Shown here piece after piece: positions 1 to 6,098 of a stretch of DNA of 32,243 nt (position 1 is its first letter; every line of letters begins with the position of its first letter). Under the pieces are notes generated by a model. It had not been told where the DNA came from and did no database searches. It was given only the letters and a program-made list of their open reading frames with translations. Source of the DNA: Asaia bogorensis. Its GTDB lineage: Bacteria > Pseudomonadota > Alphaproteobacteria > Acetobacterales > Acetobacteraceae. Where the stretch lies: assembly GCA_943333505.2 (NCBI GenBank), contig CALQTN020000046.1:1-32243 (forward strand), given 5' to 3'. The position numbers and the translations under genes were made by a program.

Positions 1-57
1 CAGGCGGCGAAGATCAGGGCCAGTGAAGTCAGATCGAAGCGCGATTGCGCGGGCCAT
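1..57 (-). CDS. IS630-like transposase, N-terminal start only (runs off left edge)
   Basis: Reading leftwards from an ATG at 57, the 19 visible codons give MARAIALRSDFTGPDLRRL, which runs off the window. A GGAGG ribosome binding site lies 7 bases before the ATG. The pattern M-x-R-A-I-x-L-R-x-D-F-x-x-x-x-L-R-R-L resembles the N-terminus of the helix-turn-helix domain of IS630-family transposases common in Acetobacteraceae. With only 19 residues this is recognition by pattern, not proof. If right, an insertion sequence borders the decayed bacteriocin locus and its end should lie between 60 and about 150; I could not identify the terminal inverted repeat. A gene continuing leftwards that is not a transposase remains possible. 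Confidence 0.45.
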   Translation of the reverse strand, partial: MARAIALRSDFTGPDLRRL

Positions 58-159
58 GGGCGAGCCTCCAATGCTCGCCAGGTTGAATCACATCATCGCC
101 GCGTCGGGGAATCCCCACCGTGAGTCAGAAGCCAAAGGCGTTGGTATGAATGGTTCGCT

Positions 160-334
160 CGAACTGATTTTTACTGATTTTCCGTTCGCGCTACGCAAGT
201 GGATCATGGTGGATGAGCAGCGTCAGGAGTATGTATTTTCTATATCGGAATTTATCCGCTTATCAAAATTGAGTGACGAATTGTTCAGGCTTGCTGAAGC
301 GGTTTCCGACGCCCCGACATCCGGCATGCGTTAG
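160..334 (+). CDS. small hypothetical protein, possibly a gene fragment
   Basis: The open frame from ATG 160 to TAG 334 encodes 58 residues. An AAAGGCG purine stretch about 8 bases upstream could bind the ribosome. The frame stays open upstream, but that part overlaps the presumed transposase start on the other strand. The composition (ELIFTDFPFALRKWI, EYVFSISEFIRLSKLSDELFRLAEAV) looks protein-like, with an amphipathic C-terminal half, and the base composition is more balanced than in neighbouring genes. I do not recognise a family. It lies between an apparent insertion sequence and an exporter-gene remnant, so it may be the tail of a disrupted gene. Confidence 0.25.
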
Positions 335-345
335 GAGGCGTGACC

Positions 346-446
346 AAACCGAAGCCTTGGGCGCGGACTTTGACCACATCCGGGGTGAACCGGATGCGTT
401 TGGGGCGGCGCGAGAGGGTGAAGTTGAGGAATGGGGTGGGGTTCAT
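346..446 (-). pseudogene. remnant of C39-peptidase ABC exporter gene (internal deletion)
   Basis: From ATG 446 the minus strand reads MNPTPFLNFTLSRRPK and then jumps to RIRFTPDVVKVRAQGFGL. The first part matches the N-terminus of the exporter at 1560-3689 (LNFTLSRRPKLIRQTEAAECG). The second matches residues about 128-143 of that exporter (LIRFTPDVVKALAQGFAL). The peptidase domain between them is missing, and the join falls at an ATCCG-like stretch shared by both sides. The frame then drifts into unrelated sequence and stops at 285. This cannot make an exporter. It is informative because it preserves a normal start codon and first residues (MNPTPF) that the full-length copy has lost. Confidence 0.8.
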
Positions 447-459
447 CGGACTGGGATTT

Positions 460-562
460 TGAGCGTGATCCGTTGAAGTTGAATCGGCAGACACGCTCTT
501 GAGTTTTGTTTTCACGATCATCATCCGTGCCGTCGAAGCCGATTGAACGGATGATGATCTAA
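460..562 (-). repeat. dispersed dyad repeat, copy 1 (about 105 bp)
   Basis: This matches the elements at 18583-18690 and 23259-23366, in opposite orientation. The element has two parts. One is a stem-loop built from ATCATCCGTTCAATCG and its complement, here with a damaged arm. The other is a block reading AGAGCGTGTCTGCTGATTC AACTTCA..GGATCACGCTC with inverted CTCTAG/CTAGAG-like ends. This copy is the most diverged of the three; for example its ends have lost CTAG. Confidence 0.8.
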
Positions 563-839
563 TTTCTGGGGATGCGGCTGCGGGTCGCACTTGACGTAGT
601 TGAAATATTTCAAATACTGTGCGAGGCCATGTGCGATTTTAGTTGACAAAAATCAAATTGATATCTGATTTATAAATCTATTTAATAATATAAACATAAT
701 TTAATATCAAGCATAAAGCTGCAATAAAAATAAAAACAGGTTCAATATACCTCCAATTTATTATTTCCATATATTCATTTGTTGAATTGATTGTTTTATT
801 GAAAGTTAATTTATTATATAATGAGATAATTCCAATGAA
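563..839. other. AT-rich intergenic stretch
   Basis: No gene is visible. The sequence is strongly AT-rich, unlike most of the window. A TTGACA at 643-648 is followed by AT-rich sequence that could act as a -10, but there is no gene downstream on the plus strand. It is probably the tail of horizontally acquired DNA that also carries the small membrane-protein gene at 840-1061. Confidence 0.4.
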
Positions 840-1061
840 TTAATATATAAATACCATAGACATAAATATAGACATAGTAATAACAGATATTATATCAATA
901 ATATTTATTGGATTTTTATCGGATAATCTTGCCGTGGCTGTTGCAGCAAATGAAAATAGCATTGTAAATATGGGATATATAGTTATTGTTTTTTTAAATT
1001 TTTTTCCATTATGTACAATTATATTTCCATATATGTAGCTTTTTATAGTGACGTTCGCCAT
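840..1061 (-). CDS. small two-helix membrane protein, candidate immunity protein of peptide 1
   Basis: The gene encodes 73 residues starting MANVTIKSYIYGN. The ATG at 1061 has a GAGAGGG ribosome binding site 8 bases upstream. Two hydrophobic segments are visible, roughly residues 28-43 (TIYPIFTMLFSFAATA) and 53-72 (NIIDIISVITMSIFMSMVFI), separated by a polar loop (RLSDKNP). It is AT-rich and uses AT-ending codons, unlike the GC-rich peptide gene just upstream. Position and topology fit a bacteriocin immunity protein, which typically is a short membrane protein downstream of its peptide; this is inference, as I recognise no family. A strong terminator sits between it and the peptide gene. Confidence 0.55.
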   Translation of the reverse strand: MANVTIKSYIYGNIIVHNGKKFKKTITIYPIFTMLFSFAATATARLSDKNPINIIDIISVITMSIFMSMVFIY

Positions 1062-1074
1062 GCTAAACCCTCTC

Positions 1075-1108
1075 AAAAAAGAGGGTCGGACTCTGGAGTC
1101 CAACCCTC
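1075..1108 (-). terminator. rho-independent terminator after peptide gene 1
   Basis: On the minus strand GAGGGTTGGACT, loop CCAG, then AGTCCGACCCTC form a 12-bp stem with one G-U pair, followed at once by TTTTTT. It lies 36 bases after the peptide stop codon and just before the ribosome binding site of the small membrane gene at 1061. Confidence 0.9.
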
Positions 1109-1144
1109 CGTTCGCTCTTGCTCGTTCTCGACGGAACTCACCCT

Positions 1145-1498
1145 TTAAGGGCCACCACCCGCGCAACGGTCCCCAGCAGAGGCATCGCCGGCGGACGCCG
1201 CCGCGCCCATTGCGGCCGCAGCGAGGCCCATGACGGCTGCGACCGCACCGTATACGGCGGCAGCCGCAACGAGTTCAGGCAATGCGGCCACTGTTAATGC
1301 GGCTGCGCCTATTGCAGCGACTGCCGCGCCAGCAGCCATCCCCACCGACGCAGCCGTCATCCCAGACACCTCCCCGCCATCGCGCCCACCCTGCTCGCAG
1401 GCATCAGCACCGCCGCCGTGGCCGCCGCTGCCACCGCCGTCGGCCCCTCCTGAAACATAGGCGATTTCGTCGAATGTAATTTCCCTCAGCATATTCAT
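1145..1498 (-). CDS. double-glycine leader peptide 1 (class II bacteriocin/microcin-like precursor)
   Basis: The product has 117 residues. The leader MNMLREITFDEIAYVSGG ends in the Gly-Gly site cut by C39 peptidases during export. The 99-residue core starts ADGGGSGGHGGGADACEQGG, continues with a long Ala/Gly/Val hydrophobic stretch that could insert in a membrane, and ends DRCAGGGP. There are two cysteines, one near each end of the core, which could form a disulfide. Start 1498 was chosen because an AAGGA lies just upstream; the ATG at 1492 (MLREI) aligns with the starts of the other two peptides and is equally possible. It follows the ABC exporter by 61 bases and is followed by a terminator. 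A secreted toxic or signalling peptide is inferred, not shown. Confidence 0.8.
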   Translation of the reverse strand: MNMLREITFDEIAYVSGGADGGGSGGHGGGADACEQGGRDGGEVSGMTAASVGMAAGAAVAAIGAAALTVAALPELVAAAAVYGAVAAVMGLAAAAMGAAASAGDASAGDRCAGGGP

Positions 1499-1559
1499 TT
1501 TTTCCTTCGTCGTCTTCTTGCCATCCCCCAAACGGGTCCGGTCAAGCTCTTTCACGCCA

Positions 1560-3605
1560 TCAGCCGCTGGCTGAGACGCTATCCAGTGCGGGCACTTCGC
1601 CCTGTGCCTGTAATGCCCCGCCGGCCATCCGCAGCACCCGGTCGGCGATTTCGGCCATGGCGGGGTTGTGGGCGACGATGATGCGGGTCATCGACAGCCC
1701 GGCCAGCATGGCGCGGATGTCGGCTTCGCGTTCGGGGTCGATATGGGCGGTGCCTTCGTCGAGGATCAGCACGCGCGGGTTTCGGTAAAGGGCGCGGGCG
1801 AGCAGGATGCGCTGCTTCTGGCCGCTTGACAGGCTGGTGCCCATGTCGCCGACCAGGGAATTGAACTGCATCGGGAAGCGCATCACTTCGGCCTCGATCT
1901 GCGCGGCACGGGCGGCGTCGCGGACCCTGGGCATATCGATGCGTTCATCGAACAGGGCGATGTTGTCGGCGATGGTGCCGGCGACCAGGGCGTCTTCCTG
2001 CATCAGCACGCCGAGTTGCGGGCGCAGCACGTCGAGGCCGAGTGCGGCAATTGGCAGGCCATCGAACAGGATTTCGCCCTCTGTCGGTTCCAATAGCCCG
2101 GTGATCAGTTTCAGCAGGGTGGATTTGCCGCCGCCGGATGCGCCGAAAATCACCACGCATTCGCCGGCGGTTATTTCGAGGTTGAGTTTGGCGACGATGT
2201 CTTTCTCGCGCGGGGCGTAGCGGAAGGCGATGTTGCGCAGTTCGATGTTGCCCTGGATTTCGTAGCCATGGTTGGATTGTGATCTTCCATGCGCCTCGCG
2301 CGGGGCGAGGGCGATGTCAGCGACGCGGGTGAGTTGCACGTCGAGCAGCCAGAACGCGATGAGCTGATCGAGTAGCGCCGTCATCCGCGATAGGAACTGG
2401 CCTTTATAGGCCATGAAGGCGGTGAGCATGCCGACTGTCATGCTGCCATCGATGGCTTGCGAGGCAGCGAGGTAGACGATCAGCACGTCGGTTGAAGAAC
2501 TCACCAGGCCGGCGATGGTGGTGAACCAGATGTTGACGGTGCCGAGCTTGATGGATGCGTTGAGTTTGTCGGCGTAGAGATTCTGCCAGGCGCCTTCGCG
2601 CGATGCCTCGCCGGAATTGGTTTTGATGGTCTGGATGGCGCGCAGGGTTTCGAGGAAGCGGGTTTGTTCGCGGGCGTCGGCGACGATGGAATCGGCGGAG
2701 TAGCGCCGTGAGATCGATCGGGTGGCAAAACGCAAGATGGCGTAGAAGGCGAACATGCCGAAAATGATGGCTGACAGCATCGGGCTGTAGCTGATCATCA
2801 GGATGGCGGTGAAGACTGACAGGCTGCCATCGAGCACCACGGAAATGCCGCCACCGACGATGAGCTGCTTGACCGGTTCGAGCGCGTGGAAGCGTTGCAG
2901 CAGATCGCCGACCTGACGCTTTTGGAAGTATGACAGCGGCAGGCGGATCAGATGGTGGAACAGGCGGGCTTCCATGGCGAAGGACAGCATGTTGCCAAGA
3001 TACTGGAAGACGAAGCTGCGGAAAGCGGAGGCCGCAGCGTTGAACAAATACAGCATCGCGAAGGCGGCGGCGAGGCCGCGCAGCAGATCGCGGTCACCCT
3101 TCAGGATGGCTTCATCGACCACCAACTGCATGTAGAACGGGGACAGGATGACGAAGACTTCGAGCAGCACCGACAGCGCGAAGCCTTGGGCGAGGGCTTT
3201 CACCACATCCGGGGTGAAGCGGATCAAATTGAACAGATCGAGCGGGGTGCGTTCGCGGCGGCGGGTGAAGCCGGTGCCGGGGGAGAGTTCGAGGACCACG
3301 CCGGTGAAGCTTTTATCGAGGTCGCGGAGGGGGATTTTTCGTTCGCCTAGGGCGGGGTCGAGGATGATGGCGTGGCTACTGGTGACGCGGACCAGCACGA
3401 CGAAATGTTTGAATTCCCAATGCAGGATGGCGGGCAGGCGGATCTGGCCGAAATCCTCTGGATCGCAGCGCAGGGCGCGGGTGGTGAGGTCGAGGGCTGC
3501 TGCGGTGGCGATAAGGTCTTCTAACGTGGCGCCCTTTATGGAAACCGGGAAGCGGCGGCGCAGGCTGGTCATGTCGGTATCGAAGCCGTGCCAGGCGGCG
3601 ACCAT
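1560..3605 (-). CDS. C39-peptidase-containing ABC exporter; start codon region lost
   Basis: This is a peptide-exporting ABC transporter that would trim double-glycine leaders and export the cores with the HlyD adaptor. From ATG 3605 (681 residues), the peptidase His (KHFVV, 67) and Asp (ILDPALG, 83) are visible. The membrane domain spans about 130-420. The ATPase has Walker A GASGGGKST (488-496), signature LSSGQ (592-596), Walker B RVLILDE (611-617) and H-loop His 646. Coding similarity extends upstream to about 3689 as LNFTLSRRPKLIRQTEAAECGLAC, which holds the catalytic Cys (codon 3624-3626). That extension has no ATG, GTG or TTG before an in-frame TAA at 3714-3716. Translation from 3605 would lack the nucleophile. 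So either an unusual start (such as ATC) is used or the peptidase is dead and the gene is decaying. Confidence 0.85.
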   Translation of the reverse strand: MVAAWHGFDTDMTSLRRRFPVSIKGATLEDLIATAAALDLTTRALRCDPEDFGQIRLPAILHWEFKHFVVLVRVTSSHAIILDPALGERKIPLRDLDKSFTGVVLELSPGTGFTRRRERTPLDLFNLIRFTPDVVKALAQGFALSVLLEVFVILSPFYMQLVVDEAILKGDRDLLRGLAAAFAMLYLFNAAASAFRSFVFQYLGNMLSFAMEARLFHHLIRLPLSYFQKRQVGDLLQRFHALEPVKQLIVGGGISVVLDGSLSVFTAILMISYSPMLSAIIFGMFAFYAILRFATRSISRRYSADSIVADAREQTRFLETLRAIQTIKTNSGEASREGAWQNLYADKLNASIKLGTVNIWFTTIAGLVSSSTDVLIVYLAASQAIDGSMTVGMLTAFMAYKGQFLSRMTALLDQLIAFWLLDVQLTRVADIALAPREAHGRSQSNHGYEIQGNIELRNIAFRYAPREKDIVAKLNLEITAGECVVIFGASGGGKSTLLKLITGLLEPTEGEILFDGLPIAALGLDVLRPQLGVLMQEDALVAGTIADNIALFDERIDMPRVRDAARAAQIEAEVMRFPMQFNSLVGDMGTSLSSGQKQRILLARALYRNPRVLILDEGTAHIDPEREADIRAMLAGLSMTRIIVAHNPAMAEIADRVLRMAGGALQAQGEVPALDSVSASG

Positions 3606-3801
3606 GGCGAGGCAGGCTAGGCCGCACTCGGCGGCTTCCGTTTGGCGGATGAGTTTGGGGCGGCGGGAGAGAGTGAAGTTGAGGAGGGCGCGGATGGCAA
3701 GAAATGATTCCTTTTAAAGTTACCTTGTTGCGTTTGGATGACCGTTGTTATTTACTTAAAAGGTTATTCATAATAATAACTTAGGATAAGTTGTAAATAT
3801 A

Positions 3802-3905
3802 TCAAATATCGCCGCCAAAACAAGCGGTGCTGATAGCCCCTCCGAGCGCGCCCAAGGCCATCATGGCGGTCTCGCGCAGCGCCATGACGATCAAGCAGTC
3901 CTTCT
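3802..3905 (-). pseudogene. scrap of HlyD gene fused to a short Gly-rich tail
   Basis: On the minus strand the frame reads CLIVMALRETAMMALG, which matches the HlyD segment YRIVVALRDTAMFAYG in protein and DNA. It then continues ALGGAISTACFGGDI and stops at 3802-3804. The second half is not HlyD; it resembles the Gly-rich, Cys-containing end of a bacteriocin core. Read from ATG 3885 it would be a 27-residue peptide, with AAGAAGGA 13 bases upstream. I read it as a recombination scar: the third HlyD 3' piece in the locus, joined to the end of a lost peptide gene. A functional mini-peptide cannot be excluded. Confidence 0.5.
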
Positions 3906-3917
3906 TAAAATCCAGAT

Positions 3918-4402
3918 TTATTGCGTTAAATATATAACCCCAAGCGCCACCGCATTGTGGGTGGCGTGCGTTATTGATATGCTTACGAAAGCTTTGGTTG
4001 CGCTAAAAAATCTTAGGCATAAAATATATTGATAACTAAAAATAAAAAACCCTACGAAACCTGTTATGAACACATAATGTGCATATCCAAATATAATAGA
4101 GATAGATAATATAAAAAAAGATATTGATATTTTAATAAAAAACCAGTTAATTTGAAATATAAAACAAGAATAATATTTTCAAATAATGGCGATAATACAA
4201 TTGTAAATACATTAGAAATTTCTCTTCTTCTGTCTCGCGGCCGGAGTTCGGTCGGATCAAAAATTGAAAAGTAAATTAATCCAATAATAAGCAATGTTAA
4301 ATAACTACAAATACCTATTAAAATAGATTTTTTATATAAATGTTGAGATATATTTATTTTGTTTGATATGTAATTATGAATTTTGTTGATAATAATTCCC
4401 AT
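3918..4402 (-). pseudogene. CPBP-family-like membrane protein, frameshifted; candidate immunity protein of peptide 2
   Basis: From ATG 4402 (AAGGA 11 bases upstream) the frame reads MGIIINKIHNYIS and contains LSPLFENIILVLYFKL, which resembles the first CPBP (Abi) motif with EN in place of EE and no following Arg. This frame ends at 4064. Shifted by one base, the sequence continues convincingly: ISIIFGYAHYVFITGFVGFF, the second motif with its His, then SISITHATHNAVALGVIYL, the third motif with His and Asn, stopping at 3918-3920. One missing T in the run TATCTTTTTTTATATT (or in the earlier GGTTTTTTA run) restores a protein of about 161 residues with several membrane helices. CPBP proteins often serve as bacteriocin immunity proteins. 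The frameshift may be a mutation, slippage-dependent expression or a sequencing error in a homopolymer. Confidence 0.7.
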
Positions 4403-4448
4403 TTATTGGTATTCCTTTTTTCAAGATATTTAAAACAACTATAACGTG

Positions 4449-4482
4449 GTTTAGTCGATCCTGATGATAGGATCGACTAAAC
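4449..4482. repeat. perfect 14-bp inverted repeat between peptide 2 and its candidate immunity gene
   Basis: GTTTAGTCGATCCT, spacer GATGAT, AGGATCGACTAAAC. The stem has no mismatch. No T run follows on the minus strand, so it is not a classical terminator. It sits 47 bases after the peptide stop and 47 before the membrane-protein start, a position suited to an RNA processing or attenuation hairpin. Confidence 0.75.
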
Positions 4483-4528
4483 TTCAACGTATGGCGAAAG
4501 CGGTCAATTCAAGCTATGTCTATTGCGG

Positions 4529-4933
4529 TTAACCAGGGCCTTCGCCACCACCGGGGCCACCGGGGCCACCGGGGCCACCGGGGCCACCGGGGCCACCGGG
4601 GCCCTCGGGCTCAGGCAAATTATTACGATAAGCATCCGCCTTGGCATCTTCCTCAAATTGCTTCATCATTGCCGCTGCAATTTCCTCATCTGTCATCTCA
4701 CGGCCCCAGCGAGCCATTTCAGCCTTAAAGGCCGCCCTGATTACATCCCACGTTTGGTTTGCGATCTCCATTATGGTAGCGTCTCTAGCCCCTCTCGCAA
4801 GAAATCCACCAAGACCAGCGTACATATTACTGCTGTCGAAGCCTTGGTTGTCGTCGGGGTCGCGATCGTAGGGCCCTTCGAATTCCCCCCCTGCCACGAA
4901 GGCAATCTCACCATGAGTTAATTCCCTCAACAT
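4529..4933 (-). CDS. double-glycine leader peptide 2 with collagen-like tail
   Basis: The product has 134 residues from ATG 4933, with AGGAAG 8 bases upstream. The leader MLRELTHGEIAFVAGG is 16 residues and ends at the Gly-Gly cut site. The core opens acidic (EFEGPYDRDPDDNQ), has a Gly-rich stretch (MYAGLGGFLARGARD), then a charged amphipathic helical part (WDVIRAAFKAEMARWGREMTDEEIAAAMMKQFEEDAKADAY). It ends with a proline-glycine tail built from PGG triplets. It has no Cys and no long hydrophobic segment, so it differs sharply from peptides 1 and 3. Upstream is a copy of the HlyD 3' end and a conserved leader-proximal block; downstream is the CPBP-like gene. Its role as a secreted effector is inferred from leader and context. 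Confidence 0.8.
   Translation of the reverse strand: MLRELTHGEIAFVAGGEFEGPYDRDPDDNQGFDSSNMYAGLGGFLARGARDATIMEIANQTWDVIRAAFKAEMARWGREMTDEEIAAAMMKQFEEDAKADAYRNNLPEPEGPGGPGGPGGPGGPGGPGGGEGPG
4551..4604. repeat. 9-bp tandem repeat (CCGGGGCCA, six units) coding the PGG tail
   Basis: Five exact units and a sixth ending in C lie in frame inside peptide gene 2, each encoding three residues of the Pro-Gly-Gly tail. Unit gain or loss would change tail length without shifting the frame. Confidence 0.9.
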
Positions 4934-5357
4934 TTTAGGTCTTCCTTTTTCTCGCCTTGCCATCCCCCCAACGGGTCCGGTCAAGCTCTTTTGCGCCGGC
5001 CACAACGCGGGGGCCGGTTGACGCAATTTCTTCCGCTCAGCGCCGGGCGCGGGGCGTTGTGGCAGCGCCGCATGGCAGGGGCGGAACGCTGCAGGAGGCT
5101 CGCGACCCCGGGGATATGGGGGCGAGAAACACCTTCCAGTGCCGCCAATCCCTGATCGTGCCTCATCCCAGCACCCGCCCGCTGGCCGCACGCAGCGGGT
5201 CGAGCAGCAAATCGAGGAAGGTGCGGTCTTCGAGCAGGATATCGGCTTGTAGCGCCATGCCGGATTGCAGCGGCAGGCGTTTGCCGTAGGCGAACATGGC
5301 GGTGTCGCGGAGCGCCACGACGATGCGGTAGACTGGGTCCTGGACCTTCACCGATGC
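4921..5357. repeat. direct repeat A: HlyD 3' end + intergenic + peptide leader start
   Basis: This block of about 437 bp is repeated nearly identically at 6086-6523, offset by 1165-1166 bases; the 1-base change is one indel in a G/A run. It comprises the last 60-odd codons of HlyD, the roughly 230-bp gap and the first codons of the peptide leader. It ends abruptly after GATGC at 5357. Confidence 0.9.
5163..5351 (-). pseudogene. duplicated 3' fragment of the HlyD adaptor gene
   Basis: The 62 codons reading KVQDPVYRIVVALRDTAMFAYG to PLRAASGRVLG are the same as the end of the HlyD protein at 6329-7582 except E to D. Upstream of 5357 the similarity stops and unrelated sequence begins. A GTG at 5351 could start translation, but the fragment lacks the membrane anchor, lipoyl and coiled-coil parts, so it cannot act as an adaptor. 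It marks the upstream border of the peptide 2 module. Confidence 0.85.
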
Positions 5358-5492
5358 CGTTAGTGGTTATAATTAGACGGATGAATCCGACGGATATGGC
5401 GGATTTCCGCACATTGGGAGAACCAACGCGGGCACCAAGCGTTAGATTCGATCCACTAGATCGTGGGAATTGGTATAAATCACTAAAATTGT

Positions 5493-5663
5493 TTAGGTTT
5501 TCCTCCATACGCGAAAAAATACTACCCCCAGAGTCGTTCCAACTCCAATAACGAGGCTCCTCTTGTATGTTGCCCAATCTACGAGAAATTGCGAAAAATA
5601 CACCAATGCCACACAAGTGACGATAAAGATCGTCAATGCTGCGGGTGACGGTAACTTTATCAT
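5493..5663 (-). CDS. 56-residue two-helix membrane protein, candidate immunity protein of peptide 3
   Basis: A short frame runs from ATG 5663 to TAA 5493-5495. It begins MIKLPSPAALTIFIVTCVAL, has a polar turn FLVDWATYKRS, then a second hydrophobic run LVIGVGTTLGVVFF and a basic end RVWRKT. A GAAGGA lies about 12 bases upstream. Two clean helices flanked by lysine and arginine are unlikely by chance, although a longer frame (about 4981-5751) overlaps it on the same strand with a less protein-like composition. It lies 69 bases after the peptide 3 reading frame, the same place that small membrane proteins occupy after peptides 1 and 2. I recognise no family; an immunity role is inferred from topology and position. 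Confidence 0.6.
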   Translation of the reverse strand: MIKLPSPAALTIFIVTCVALVYFSQFLVDWATYKRSLVIGVGTTLGVVFFRVWRKT

Positions 5664-5732
5664 CCTTTTTCCATTTCCTTCGGTTGCGGTATGGAGAATT
5701 CTCCATGCCGCGTTGGCATTGCGAGACCGAAT

Positions 5733-6098
5733 TTAGCAACCACCGCCCCACCCGCAGACTAATTCGTTCGGGGTGCCGACATCAGTGTAATTATTCAGTG
5801 CATTCGAGAAGGCAAGCCCGGCATTGTATCCAGCGGTTCCGGCAGAGGCCCCACCAGCAATAGCTCCCGGCGGTCCGCCTATTAGTTCGCCGAACATTGC
5901 ACCCAGCATGCCTCCGATCCCCGCTCCGATCGCACCGAACATTTCTTTTGCAAAATCAGTAACAAAGTCGCCGTTTCCAGCACTGGTATCACCGCCGCCG
6001 CCACCACCGTCGCCGCCACCACCGTCGCCACCGCCACCGCCGCCGTCGGCCCCGCCTGAGACAAATGCAATTTCGTCGAACGTAATTTACCTCAACAT
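5733..6098 (-). pseudogene. double-glycine leader peptide 3, interrupted by a stop at codon 4
   Basis: From ATG 6098 (AGGAAG upstream) the frame reads M L R stop I T F D E I A F V S G G, then a core opening with Gly/Asp-rich repeats (GGGGGGDGGGGDGGGG). The core continues with a Gly-zipper-rich hydrophobic region (FGAIGAGIGGMLGAMFGELIGG) and ends ELVCGWGGGC. The stop is TAA at 6087-6089 where peptide 1 has GAA (Glu), a single G-to-T change. Everything after it is intact to TAA 5733-5735 (about 121 codons). No ATG, GTG or TTG occurs between the stop and the Gly-Gly site; the first ATG (5942) lies inside the core. As read, no leader-bearing precursor can be made. A sequencing error or readthrough would restore it. 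Confidence 0.8.

Noticed and set aside
23-159. Upstream extension of the small frame ending at 334
   Set aside because: It overlaps the presumed transposase start on the other strand, and the part from 160 has the better ribosome binding site and composition.
4551-4604. Short regular repeat resembling a CRISPR fragment
   Set aside because: The units are 9 bases with no spacers and lie in frame inside a peptide gene; there are no cas genes in the window.
4981-5751. Long minus-strand frame of 256 codons covering the gap between modules 2 and 3
   Set aside because: Its right part overlaps the HlyD 3' fragment out of frame and is Arg/Pro-rich shadow sequence; its left part is less protein-like than the 56-codon frame that overlaps it.
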